DNA of 64,000 nt from JAUREX01 sp964472135 (GCA_964472135.1 CAYYJB010000001.1:69692-133691), one strand, 5' to 3'. Positions 31,956 through 40,441 are shown, numbered from the stretch's first letter. Notes: generated from the letters alone by a model not told the origin. Numbers and translations are program-made.

Positions 31956-32816
31956 TCAGCCGACGATGAGCGCCGCCTCGGCGCGATAGGTCGGGCCGGT
32001 CATGTCGAACCACTTGAAATCGATGGGGCCCGAGGAGGCGGCGCGCAGATGGAAGAGGAAATAGGGGTTGGTCGCCATCGCGGGATAGAGCCGCGCCTTG
32101 AAGAATTCGACGCCACCCTGCCGGGCGCCGAAGCTCGAGATGATGCGCTGGCGCACCCATTCGTCGGTGGCACTCTTGCGCAGCCCCGTCTCCATCGGAT
32201 GCGAGATGACGGCGCGCACCGGCACCAACTCTCCCTTCGCGGCATGCGGCTGCACGCTTACGCGCGCCTCGGGCCGAAAGGCGAAGACATCGTCGTTCGA
32301 ACCCGATCCGATCTGCGCGCAGGCGCCGAAGCTGACCGACACCTCGCGATCGGTCCGCAGATGGCGCCCGTCGCGCATCTGCGCCACCAGCGTCACGCGT
32401 TGCGTCTGCTCAAGGCGTATCCGCGTCGTGACCTCGGCCCGGCCCGACTCGGGCGTGAACCAGACCGAAAGGATCTGCGGCGTCGGGTTCCCGTGCGCAA
32501 CGAGGTGCACGACCGTCGGACAGTCCTCGGGCGTCATCTGCGCGTCGATGCGGATCGTGCAGGGCACGGAACCGCCCGTATCGACATGGTCGGGCAGATC
32601 GAGATGCAGCCCCGTCTGTTCGAAGACGACCCCGCGGCCGAAATTCGCCTCGATCACCGTCTCGGCGTCGCGCCAGACCGAATCGAACCCCTCGAGGTCG
32701 GTGACCCCCTGATTGGCCCGCAGCAGGCCGGGCGCCGAGAGTGTCGCCACACCGGCGGCTGCGAGGCGCAGAAATTTCCGGCGCGCGAGGCGGCGGAGCG
32801 CAGGGGTCTGAGGCAT
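31956..32816 (-). CDS. soxYZ: Fused SoxY-SoxZ sulfur carrier
   Basis: Periplasmic protein of 286 aa joining two proteins that are usually separate. A Tat-like signal RRKFLRLAAAG is at residues 12-22. The SoxY part covers about 38-168 and ends with VSVSFGACAQ; C166 is the equivalent of the swinging-arm cysteine in the GGCGG tail of SoxY. The SoxZ part is about 180-286 (RVSVQPHAAKGE, HPMETGL, GPIDFKWFDMTG). The ATG at 32816 follows GAGGA; an upstream ATG at 32906 is possible. It is divergent from fccA. Similar fusions occur beside quinoprotein dehydrogenases, but soxXA here favour a sulfur role. Confidence 0.88.
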   Translation of the reverse strand: MPQTPALRRLARRKFLRLAAAGVATLSAPGLLRANQGVTDLEGFDSVWRDAETVIEANFGRGVVFEQTGLHLDLPDHVDTGGSVPCTIRIDAQMTPEDCPTVVHLVAHGNPTPQILSVWFTPESGRAEVTTRIRLEQTQRVTLVAQMRDGRHLRTDREVSVSFGACAQIGSGSNDDVFAFRPEARVSVQPHAAKGELVPVRAVISHPMETGLRKSATDEWVRQRIISSFGARQGGVEFFKARLYPAMATNPYFLFHLRAASSGPIDFKWFDMTGPTYRAEAALIVG

Positions 32817-33056
32817 CTGTCGGTCCTCGGCAGCGGCGCCGAAGAGGCTGCGCCGGCCCAAGGCCCGCACCGCCGCCTCGGCGACCAGCGTCAGCCTAGG
32901 GCGCATCCCCAGCACGATGCAAGGCGGCAGAATGGCTTGCCTGCCTGCGGCCGAACAGCCCACTTCCTTCGCGGCATGAGCTGCGCTAGCGTGCGCGTCA
33001 AGCGGCGGCGCCCCGGCGTGCGCGGGGCGCGCGCCTTCTGCCGCGACGGAGGGGTC

Positions 33057-33359
33057 ATGGCTGCGATCGGTTGGGGGGCGACACTCGGGCTTGTGTTGAC
33101 ATTTCATGCCTTCCCGGCGCTGGCCGAGGATGCGCGCGGGGCGATCCTCGCGGGGTCGTGCGCGGCTTGTCACGGCCCCGAGGGGCGCAGCCCGGGGGCG
33201 ATTCCCGCGATCGACGGGTTGCCCGCCGAAGACATGGCGCGGCTGCTTGGCGAATACCGCAGCGGCGCCCTGGCGGGAACCGTGATGAACCGCATCGCCC
33301 GAGGCTTTACCGATGACGAGATCGCGGCCATCGCGGCCCATCTCGGCGATCGGCGCTGA
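33057..33359 (+). CDS. fccA: Monoheme cytochrome c subunit of flavocytochrome c sulfide dehydrogenase
   Basis: Small periplasmic cytochrome of 100 aa. Signal peptide residues 1-23 (ending ALA), one heme site CAACH at 35-39, and a C-terminal methionine region (NRIARGFTDDEIAAIAAHL). Size and monoheme type match the short FccA/SoxE form rather than the diheme form of Allochromatium. The ATG at 33057 follows GGAGGGG. The FccB gene starts 10 bases after its stop. Confidence 0.85.
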   Translation: MAAIGWGATLGLVLTFHAFPALAEDARGAILAGSCAACHGPEGRSPGAIPAIDGLPAEDMARLLGEYRSGALAGTVMNRIARGFTDDEIAAIAAHLGDRR

Positions 33360-33369
33360 GGGGGGCGCG

Positions 33370-34644
33370 ATGAGCGGATCCGCGATCGACCGCCGCAGCC
33401 TGATCGGCATCGCGCTTGCGTCCCCCTTCGTTCTCGGGCACCCCGCCAGAGGGGCAGCCGGCGCGCGCGTGGCGGTCGTGGGGGCAGGCTTCGCTGGGGC
33501 GAGCTTCGCGCGCACCCTGCGCCTGATCGCCCCCGAGATCTCGGTCGTTCTGATCGAACCGGCCGCCTCGATCGTCACCTGCCCGTTCAGCAACCTCGTG
33601 ATCGCCGGCATGGCAGAGATCGGTGCCGTCACCCACGGCCTCGACGGCCTGCGCGCCGCAGGGATCGAGGTGGTTCAGGATCGGGTGGTGGGGGCCGATC
33701 CAGGGCAGGGTCGGCTGACGCTCGCGGGCGGAGGCGAGGTCGGCTTTGACCGTCTCGTGGTCGCGCCCGGGATCGAGCTGCGCCTTGACGCGATCGAGGG
33801 CTATGACGCGAGCGCCGCAGAGACGATGCCCCATGCCTGGAAGGCGGGGCCGCAGACGCTGAATCTGCGCGACCGCCTGCGCGCCATGCCCGACGGCGGC
33901 ACGGTGCTGATCGCGGTTCCCGCCAACCCCTACCGCTGTCCGCCCGGGCCCTACGAACGCGCCAGCCTGATCGCGCATTACCTCAAGACCGAAAAGCCGC
34001 GATCGAAGCTGCTCGTGGTCGACGGCAAGGACAGCTTTTCCAAGCAGGGCCTTTTTCTCGATGGCTGGGCGGAACTTTATGGCGGCCTTGTCGAGTGGAT
34101 CCCAGTCTCGCAGGCTGGATCGCTCATGGGCGTCGATGCGGGCTCGGGCGAGATCCGTACCGAGTTCGCCCGTTTCAATGCCGATGTCGCCAACATCATC
34201 CCGCCCCAGAAGGCGGGCGCGATCGCGCAGTCTCTGGGCCTCGCGGGCGAGGGGGGGTGGTGCGCCATCGATCCGCTCAGCTTCGAATCGTCCCTCGTTC
34301 CGGGGGTGCATGTGCTGGGCGATGCCATCGTCGCCGGCGCCATGCCCAAGTCGGGCTTCGCGGCATCGAGCCAGGGCAAGGCCTGCGCGCACGCGCTTGC
34401 GGCAATCCTGGGCGGGCGCGCGCCCGAGGCCCCCTCGTTCATCAACACCTGCTACAGCCTGGTCGGGCCTGATTACGGCATTTCGGTCGCCGACGTCTTC
34501 AGGGTGGGCGCCTCGGGCAAGATCGAGGCCATCGAGGGGGCGGGCGGCACCAGTCCGCGGGGCGTGGATCCGGGCCTGCGCAGCGCCGAGGCCAGTTACG
34601 CACATGGATGGTATGCGAGCATCACCGCCGATATCTGGGGCTGA
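33370..34644 (+). CDS. fccB: Flavocytochrome c sulfide dehydrogenase, FAD subunit
   Basis: Periplasmic flavoprotein of 424 aa that oxidises sulfide and passes electrons to the small cytochrome. The Tat-like leader is DRRSLIGIALASP. The GxGxxG motif VVGAGFAGAS is near 36-45. The redox cysteines are C71 (TCPFSN) and C361 (NTCYSL), as in FccB/SoxF. The C-terminal FCSD domain (GVHVLGDAIVAGAMPKSGFA) is intact. Lies between fccA and soxX. Confidence 0.9.
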   Translation: MSGSAIDRRSLIGIALASPFVLGHPARGAAGARVAVVGAGFAGASFARTLRLIAPEISVVLIEPAASIVTCPFSNLVIAGMAEIGAVTHGLDGLRAAGIEVVQDRVVGADPGQGRLTLAGGGEVGFDRLVVAPGIELRLDAIEGYDASAAETMPHAWKAGPQTLNLRDRLRAMPDGGTVLIAVPANPYRCPPGPYERASLIAHYLKTEKPRSKLLVVDGKDSFSKQGLFLDGWAELYGGLVEWIPVSQAGSLMGVDAGSGEIRTEFARFNADVANIIPPQKAGAIAQSLGLAGEGGWCAIDPLSFESSLVPGVHVLGDAIVAGAMPKSGFAASSQGKACAHALAAILGGRAPEAPSFINTCYSLVGPDYGISVADVFRVGASGKIEAIEGAGGTSPRGVDPGLRSAEASYAHGWYASITADIWG

Positions 34645-35089
34645 GGCCGCCCCGGCCGCCCCGGCCGCGGCGCGCCGGGTCGTGCTCGGGCTGATCGTTG
34701 CCCTCGGGACGGGGGCCGCGGGCGCGGCGCTGGGCATACCCGAGCCGCTCACAGCCGAACCCGGCAACCCGGATCGCGGGCGACTGATCGTGCGCGACCT
34801 CTCGGCGGCGTCCTGCCTCATCTGCCACGCCATGCCGATCCCCGAAGAGCCTGACCATGGCGACATCGGGCCGCCGCTCCATGGGGTCGGCGCCCGGCTG
34901 ACCCCGGCCGAGTTGCGCGAGCGGCTGGTCGATCCCAAGGCCCTCAACCCCGACACCGTGATGCCCTCCTATTTCCGGACAGAGGGGCTGAAGGACGTGC
35001 TCATGCGCTATCGCGGCCGTACGATCTATTCGGCCCAGCAGGTCGAGGACGTGGTCGCCTATCTCTCGACGCTGACCGAGGCGCCGTGA
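34613..35089 (+). CDS. soxX: SoxX c-type cytochrome
   Basis: Monoheme periplasmic cytochrome of 158 aa. A leader with RRVVLGLIVALGTG is near residues 21-34, and the heme site CLICH is at 68-72 followed by AMPIPEEP. A C-terminal TVMPSYFR supplies the distal methionine. SoxX pairs with SoxA to attach thiosulfate to the SoxY cysteine. The start lies inside the end of fccB (32-base overlap) if the ATG at 34613 is used; a GTG near 34682 is an alternative. The stop overlaps the soxA ATG by one base. Confidence 0.86.
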   Translation: MRASPPISGAEAAPAAPAAARRVVLGLIVALGTGAAGAALGIPEPLTAEPGNPDRGRLIVRDLSAASCLICHAMPIPEEPDHGDIGPPLHGVGARLTPAELRERLVDPKALNPDTVMPSYFRTEGLKDVLMRYRGRTIYSAQQVEDVVAYLSTLTEAP

Positions 35090-35877
35090 TGCGTGCCCTC
35101 CTGCCCATGCTCGCGACCGGTGCCGCCTGGCTCGCGGCCCTCGGAGCATCAGCCCAGACGCCTGACCCGACGCCGCGTCCGCCGGTTTCAGGTTACGATT
35201 ACATGGCCCCCTCGACGCAGGAGTTGCAGGACGACGACTTCGGCAATCCTGGCTTTTTCGCGATCGACCGCGGCGTGCGGCTCTGGTCCGAACCGGGCGG
35301 CCCGGATGGGGCGGCCTGCGCCGATTGCCACGGCGCCGAGGGTGAGGGCCTCGTCGGGGCCGCCACCCGACTGCCCGCCGTCGACAGCCGCAGCGGAACG
35401 TTGATGAACCTCGAGGGGCACATCAACAACTGCCGTGTCGAAAGAATGAAATCTGATCCTTACGCATATGAATCCGAAGAACTTCTCTCGCTTACGGCGT
35501 ATGTTTCCTACCTCTCGCGCGGGCTGCCGGTCGCGGTGGCGGCTGATGGCCCGGCCGCGCCATTCTTCGAGGAGGGGCGCGCGCTCTATTTCGAACGTCG
35601 GGGGCAACTCGATCTGTCCTGCACCCAGTGCCATGATGAGCGCGCCGGCCAGATGCTGCGCGGCGATCGCATCAGCCAGGGCCATGTCAACGGGTTTCCG
35701 ATCTACCGGTTGAAGTGGTTTTCGATGGGGTCGCGGCATCGCATGTTCGAATGGTGCAACACATCGCTCAGGGCCGAACCCTTCGCGCCCGGTAGCCCCG
35801 AATACCTCGCGCTGGAACTTTATGTCGCGTGGCGCGGTAACGGCCTGCCGATCGAGACACCGGCCGTGCGGCGCTAG
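35089..35877 (+). CDS. soxA: SoxA diheme c-type cytochrome
   Basis: Periplasmic cytochrome of 262 aa. Signal peptide residues 1-22. Heme sites are CADCH at 77-81 and CTQCH at 178-182. The third catalytic cysteine is C223 in FEWCNTSLRAEPF, which forms the cysteine-persulfide ligand. HINNCRVERM is a conserved family stretch. It overlaps soxX by one base and the Sel1 gene by 4 bases (convergent). A tract of about 75 bases (35436-35511) uses AT-richer codons than the rest of the gene. Confidence 0.92.
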   Translation: MRALLPMLATGAAWLAALGASAQTPDPTPRPPVSGYDYMAPSTQELQDDDFGNPGFFAIDRGVRLWSEPGGPDGAACADCHGAEGEGLVGAATRLPAVDSRSGTLMNLEGHINNCRVERMKSDPYAYESEELLSLTAYVSYLSRGLPVAVAADGPAAPFFEEGRALYFERRGQLDLSCTQCHDERAGQMLRGDRISQGHVNGFPIYRLKWFSMGSRHRMFEWCNTSLRAEPFAPGSPEYLALELYVAWRGNGLPIETPAVRR

Positions 35878-36566
35878 TAAAGCGGCGTCCTGCGGCGGCA
35901 GCGCTCGACAAGCGGCGCGCTCGCGGGGACGCAATAGGCGATGTCGCCCGACATCATCTGCGTTACTTCAGCCCGCTCGGCCCAATGCGCCGCCAGATCG
36001 AGGTCAGGCTCCACACCCCGGCCGAGCGCATAGAGCATGCTCGCCGCGAATTGCGCCGGCGCGAAATTCGCCTCGGCGGCGCGCAGGAACCACGCCGCCC
36101 CCTCGGTGGCGCCGGCGGGGCCTTCGGGGGCGTCCGCCGCGCTCAGCACCTCGCCTAGGCGCATCTGGGCGAGGATGTCGCCCGCCGTCGCGCCCGCCCG
36201 CAGCCATTCGAGCGCGCGCGCCCGATCCGCGGCGACCGGCCCGTCACCAGCAAGCAACATGACCCCGAGGTTGTAGAAGGCTGGCGTGAAACCCGCCGCC
36301 GCGGCCTTGAGGTAAAGGTCGAGCGCGGCCTGCGGATCGCGAGGCGCGCCGTCGGGCGGTACATCGGCGAGCACCCCGAGGTTGAACAGCGCGGCGCCGT
36401 CCCCGTTCGCGGCAAGTGTCTGCCAGATCGTGCGCGCCGCGCCGATGTGGCCACGTTCCCACGCGAGGGCGGCCTCGGGGGCGTCCTTTGGGGCGGTGTC
36501 GGCCATGGCAGGGGCTGCAAGCCCGCCCAACCCCAGCGCCACCACGAGGGCGACCAGATTCCGCAT
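35874..36566 (-). CDS. Periplasmic Sel1-repeat protein
   Basis: Protein of 230 aa. Signal peptide residues 1-22 (MRNLVALVVALGLGG, ending AMA). The rest is a series of TPR-like Sel1 repeats (FNLGVLADVP, FYNLGVMLLAGDG, QMRLGEVLSA). I chose the ATG at 36566 because it places the signal peptide at the N-terminus. It is the second of two Sel1 genes in tandem, ending convergently against soxA. Such proteins are scaffolds for protein interactions; no specific role is visible. Confidence 0.78.
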   Translation of the reverse strand: MRNLVALVVALGLGGLAAPAMADTAPKDAPEAALAWERGHIGAARTIWQTLAANGDGAALFNLGVLADVPPDGAPRDPQAALDLYLKAAAAGFTPAFYNLGVMLLAGDGPVAADRARALEWLRAGATAGDILAQMRLGEVLSAADAPEGPAGATEGAAWFLRAAEANFAPAQFAASMLYALGRGVEPDLDLAAHWAERAEVTQMMSGDIAYCVPASAPLVERCRRRTPLY

Positions 36567-36596
36567 CAATGATATGGAGGGACCGCGCCGCACCTT

Positions 36597-37256
36597 TCAG
36601 CCGCCGACAAAGACCGACATCCGCGCGGTGCGCATCGCGAGAGGCTCATACTCGTGCCCGCGGATCATGCAGGTCGTGGCCTCGGCACGTTCGTAAAGTT
36701 CGTTCGCGATCGAGGCATCGAGTTCGACGCCCTGTCCCATCGCATAGAGGGTTCCAAGCCGGAACATCGCGGCGGCGAGGTTCTGGCGAACCGCACGCTC
36801 ATACCATTCGGCCGCCCGCGCGTGATCGAGCGGCACGCCCGTGCCGGTCGAATACATCTCGCCCAGCTTGTATTGCGCAAGCGCGTTGCCCGCCTCGCCC
36901 GCGCGCTCGTACCAGCGCGCCGCCTCGGCCGGATCCCGCGCCATGCCCGCCCGTCCGAGTTCATGGATGAGGCCGAGATTGACCATCGCCTCGACCACGC
37001 CCTGCGCGGCGGCCATCTCATACCAGCGCTGCGCGGTCGCGTCGTCTTCGGGGCGGCCAAGCCCCCGATCGAAAAGATTGCCGAGGTTGTATTGGGCATC
37101 CGCATCGCCCGCCTCGGCCAGCGGCAGCCAGTGCCCGAACGCGGTCGCGTAATCCCCGGCCATCGCGGCCCGCGCGCCGTCGTCGAAGGCATCGGCGCGC
37201 ACATGCTGGGACCACAGCACGAAGGCGCACAGTCCGATCACCAGCAAGCCGCGCAT
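36597..37256 (-). CDS. Periplasmic Sel1-repeat protein
   Basis: Protein of 219 aa with a signal peptide (residues 1-22, MRGLLVIGLCAFVLW) and about four Sel1 repeats, for example AQYNLGNLFDRGLG, AMVNLGLIHELGR, AQYKLGEMYSTGTG and AMFRLGTLYAMGQG. The C-terminal TTCMIRGHEYEP lies outside the repeats. It starts 30 bases before the second Sel1 gene, and the two are probably co-transcribed. Both are exported, unlike many cytosolic Sel1 proteins. Confidence 0.8.
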   Translation of the reverse strand: MRGLLVIGLCAFVLWSQHVRADAFDDGARAAMAGDYATAFGHWLPLAEAGDADAQYNLGNLFDRGLGRPEDDATAQRWYEMAAAQGVVEAMVNLGLIHELGRAGMARDPAEAARWYERAGEAGNALAQYKLGEMYSTGTGVPLDHARAAEWYERAVRQNLAAAMFRLGTLYAMGQGVELDASIANELYERAEATTCMIRGHEYEPLAMRTARMSVFVGG

Positions 37257-37381
37257 CGCATCCTCCGTCCCGCACGGCGACGTTAGCGCAGCTTGGCATT
37301 CCGATCAATCTGTTCGCCTGTTGCGTCGCGGCGCGCGCTTCGACAGGATGGATTAACGGCGGGCGGGGCGGAGGCAGGACG

Positions 37382-37855
37382 ATGGGCTGGCGCGGCGCGG
37401 TATCGGCGGTTGCGGTGCTTCTGGCCTCGACGGGCGCAGGCTCGGCGCGCGACATCCTCGAGACGCTGCGGGTGTCGGGCAACCACGAGATGTTTCTGGT
37501 CGCGGTCGAACGCGCGGGCTTCCTCGAGACGCTGCGCGGCCCCGGCCCGATCACGCTGCTCGCGCCCCACGATGTCGCGTTTCGCGAACTCGAGGACGGC
37601 GGCGGGTTCGAGATGCTGCTGCTCCGGCCCGACCTCCTGCGCCAGATCGTTGCCTATCACATCCTGCCCGGGACGGTCGTCCTTGAGGATATGGCCGAAG
37701 GTGCCGCCATGGCCACCGTGCAGGGCAAGGAAGTGGTTTTTCTGCGCGCGGGCGGGGCGGCATTCAACCACGCGCGGCTGAGAAAGCCTGACATCGCCGC
37801 ATCGAACGGCATCGTGCACGAGATCGAAGATATCCTGATCCCGCCGGGGCTTTGA
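37382..37855 (+). CDS. Secreted fasciclin-domain protein
   Basis: Small exported protein of 157 aa: signal peptide residues 1-22, then a single fasciclin (FAS1) domain with the H1 motif ITLLAPHDVAFREL and the YHILPGTVV core. Bacterial FAS1 proteins mediate adhesion or bind small ligands. It stands alone on the plus strand, convergent with the multicopper oxidase gene with a 10-base gap. Confidence 0.85.
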   Translation: MGWRGAVSAVAVLLASTGAGSARDILETLRVSGNHEMFLVAVERAGFLETLRGPGPITLLAPHDVAFRELEDGGGFEMLLLRPDLLRQIVAYHILPGTVVLEDMAEGAAMATVQGKEVVFLRAGGAAFNHARLRKPDIAASNGIVHEIEDILIPPGL

Positions 37856-37865
37856 TCAGCGGCGG

Positions 37866-39455
37866 TCAGACGACCGTGAACTGCCCCATCATGCCGGCAT
37901 CCTCGTGTTCGAGAATGTGGCAGTGATACATGAAGGGATAATCGCGCGGGGCGGGTTGATCGAACCGCACGAGGATCTCGGTCTGGCCCGACACCAGCAC
38001 CGTATCCTTCCATCCGCTGTTTTCAGGCCGAACCATGCCGCCCGCCTCGTCGATGACCCGGAACTGCACCCCGTGGATGTGGAAAGGGTGCTCGCTGCTC
38101 GCGCCGCCCGAGATCAGCCAGCGTTCGGTCGTGCCGCGTGGGATCTCGAAATCGTTGCGGGTCGGGTCGTAGACGCGGCCATTGATCGAAAAATCATGCA
38201 GGTCGTGGTTCGATGTGGATGCCGTCTCGCCCGTCGTCGCCACGAGCGACTGGGCGTGCCCCGATCCGTGCCCCGATCCGTCCCCGTGCTGATGTCCGGA
38301 TAGGTTCCCGCCCGGGCGGCCGACCGCGCCGCCGCCGGTGTTGAGGGCGAACCGCCGGGTCGGACCGTCCGCCCCATCGAGGGGCGGCAACTCGGGGCCG
38401 AGCCGATCGGGCAGACGGTCGATCCGGGCGGGCAGATCGGGATCGACCGCGAAGTCGAGGATGTCGATCTGACCCCGACCCGAGATCAGCCGCGCCGGCG
38501 CGCCGTCCGAGAAATCGACCAGCACCTCGGCGCGCTCGCCCGAGGCGATGCGCAGGCTGCGCAACGGGCGCGGGACCGGCAGATAGCCCCCGTCTGTCGC
38601 GATCAGATGAAGCGGGCGGCCATCGGGAAAAAGCAGCGTGTAGGTCCGGGCGTTCGAGGCATTGAGCACGCGAAGCCGCACGATGCCCGCGGGGACGGCG
38701 GCCGTCGCCCCGATCTGGCCGTTGACGAAGATGCGATTGCCATGGAACCCGTTCAGGATGTCCGTCGGCGTCAGATCATAGACCATGCGCCCCTCGGCAT
38801 CGACGCGGCGGTCCTGCACGATCAGCGTCAGGTCGTCGACACCATAGCGGCTGGGCAGGCCGCGCTCATCGTCGCGCCCGTCTACGAGGTGGATCACCCC
38901 CGCCAGACCAGCGTAGACATGCCGCGCCGTCGCGCCGTGCACGTGCGAATGATACCATGCGGTCATCGGCTCTTGCGCGACGGGCAGCACCGTGCGCCGC
39001 CGCTCGCCCGCCCCGATCGGGTTATGGGGCCCGCCGTCGACCACTCCAGGCACCAGCAGGCCGTGCCAGTGGACCGTCACATCCTCTTTGAGCGCGTTGC
39101 GCACCTCGGCCGCGATCTCGCCGCGGGGCAGGATGATGGTCGGGCCGAGATAGCTCTGGTTGAAACCCGCAGTCATGCTGGGACGCCCCGGCCCGAACCG
39201 GGTCCTGCCGGTCTGCGCCCGCAGCGAGATGCTGCCCGTCTCGCGCACATCGAGGAGCGGCGGCATCCCGAGGCGTCCCGCTGTCGCCGCGCCGACGCGG
39301 CGGTCGATCGCGAGGGCCCCCGCCCCCAAAAGCCCCATCGCCCCAAGCCCGAGCAGGGCGGCGCGCCGGCGCGTGTCGGGCGGGGTGTCGGGCGGGGTGT
39401 CGGGCGCAAAGTCGGGCGCAGTGTCGGGCGATGTTCCGAGGCGGCGCGGCGTCAT
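37866..39455 (-). CDS. Multicopper oxidase, CueO/laccase-like, with His-rich insert
   Basis: Periplasmic oxidase of 529 aa. The leader has a Tat-like RRRAALLGLGAMG at 29-41, after a Pro-Asp repeat (residues 9-27). Copper ligands are complete: HWHG at 129-132, HSHVH at 169-173, HPFHIHG at 456-462 and HCHILEHEDAGMM at 511-523. A Gly/His insert (H388 to H400) precedes the third domain and may hold extra copper, as the Met-rich region does in CueO. It overlaps apbE by 4 bases and is the last gene of the nosR-apbE operon. Confidence 0.9.
   Translation of the reverse strand: MTPRRLGTSPDTAPDFAPDTPPDTPPDTRRRAALLGLGAMGLLGAGALAIDRRVGAATAGRLGMPPLLDVRETGSISLRAQTGRTRFGPGRPSMTAGFNQSYLGPTIILPRGEIAAEVRNALKEDVTVHWHGLLVPGVVDGGPHNPIGAGERRRTVLPVAQEPMTAWYHSHVHGATARHVYAGLAGVIHLVDGRDDERGLPSRYGVDDLTLIVQDRRVDAEGRMVYDLTPTDILNGFHGNRIFVNGQIGATAAVPAGIVRLRVLNASNARTYTLLFPDGRPLHLIATDGGYLPVPRPLRSLRIASGERAEVLVDFSDGAPARLISGRGQIDILDFAVDPDLPARIDRLPDRLGPELPPLDGADGPTRRFALNTGGGAVGRPGGNLSGHQHGDGSGHGSGHAQSLVATTGETASTSNHDLHDFSINGRVYDPTRNDFEIPRGTTERWLISGGASSEHPFHIHGVQFRVIDEAGGMVRPENSGWKDTVLVSGQTEILVRFDQPAPRDYPFMYHCHILEHEDAGMMGQFTVV
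39373..39432. repeat. Five tandem 12-bp units in the multicopper oxidase 5' end
   Basis: Five units of the pattern GTGTCGGGCGGG (plus strand) run head to tail, with small changes in units 3-5. They encode a repeated four-residue P-D-T-P-like motif before the Tat-like leader of the multicopper oxidase. The in-frame 12-bp unit can expand or contract by slippage without breaking the gene. Confidence 0.8.
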
Positions 39456-40441
39456 GACCAGCCCGCCGTTTCGCCATAGCGGAGGATCTCGCCATCGGCG
39501 CGGGTCAGGCGCGCGCGGAACCCGTTTCTTGCCGGCAAGATGGCGCCCGCCCGATCCGGCCCCGCGACATAGAGCGCGGTCGACAGCGCGTCCGCCTCGC
39601 GCGCCGTCGGTGCCTCAACGACCGCCTCGATCACGCCCTCGGCGCTCCGGCCCGTCACGGGGTCGATGATGTGGTGTCCGCCGCCCGGCATCCTGAGGCC
39701 ATACCCCCCCGATATCGCGAGCGCCGTCTCGCGCAGCGCCATCGTCCCGCGCGTGCGTGTCGGGTCGGTCGGATCGATCAGCGCGACCGCATGGCCCGCA
39801 CCATCGGGGCCCGATCCGAGGGCGCGCAACTCGCCCGCGTCGATCAGCGCCTCATTGAACCCCTCGGCAGAGAGCATCGCCGCCAGCCTGTCCGCCGCGT
39901 GCCCCTGGGCGATCCCGTTCAGGGTAATCCGCATGCCCGGGCGGCCAAGACCGATCCGTCGTGCCCCGACATAGACCGCATCGCGCGCCACAAGGGCCCG
40001 CGCCGCCGCATGGGCCCTTGCGTCGCCCGGTTGCATGCTGAGCGCGCGCCAGAGGGGCTGGATCGTCGGATCGAAGGCGCCACCGCTTGCCTCGGCGACC
40101 TCGAGCGCATGCGTCAGCACCGCGCGCATGTCGGTCGAGGGTCGCTCGAGACGCCGATCTAGGTTCAGCCGCGCGATCTCGCTCCGGGGGTCGTGCAGAT
40201 CGAAGATGCGCCGCAGACGTCCGAGTTCGGCCTCGATCCGTCCGAGGGCGGCGCGCGCGCGGTTCGGGTCGGGGTGCCAGAGTGTGATCGCGGCTTCGGC
40301 GCCGAGCGCCTCACCCCGCCAGTGCACGGCCTCGGGGGCGCCGCGCAGCCCACGCCCCAGCGCAAGCGCGAGTGGGATCGCCCCCGCCGCCGCCGCGACG
40401 CGCAGGAATTGCCGCCGTCCAAAGCCGCGCCCACCCCTCAT
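39452..40441 (-). CDS. apbE: FAD:protein FMN transferase, ApbE/NosX-like
   Basis: Exported flavin transferase of 329 aa. A Tat signal GRRQFLRVAAAAG is at residues 8-20. The ApbE fold is shown by EAEAITLW-like strands, DPTIQPLWRALS, GMRITLNGIAQGHAAD with the conserved Asn-Gly, LIDAGELRALG and the C-terminal GGHHIIDPVTG. It attaches FMN to threonine of target proteins, and its neighbour NosR carries an FMN-binding domain. It overlaps both operon neighbours by 4 bases. Confidence 0.92.
   Translation of the reverse strand: MRGGRGFGRRQFLRVAAAAGAIPLALALGRGLRGAPEAVHWRGEALGAEAAITLWHPDPNRARAALGRIEAELGRLRRIFDLHDPRSEIARLNLDRRLERPSTDMRAVLTHALEVAEASGGAFDPTIQPLWRALSMQPGDARAHAAARALVARDAVYVGARRIGLGRPGMRITLNGIAQGHAADRLAAMLSAEGFNEALIDAGELRALGSGPDGAGHAVALIDPTDPTRTRGTMALRETALAISGGYGLRMPGGGHHIIDPVTGRSAEGVIEAVVEAPTAREADALSTALYVAGPDRAGAILPARNGFRARLTRADGEILRYGETAGWS

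Noticed and set aside
33008..33030. An 8-bp stem with 7-base loop in the fccA leader
   Set aside because: Such stems arise easily in GC-rich DNA, and this one is not next to a stop codon or a T-run, so it was not listed as a feature.
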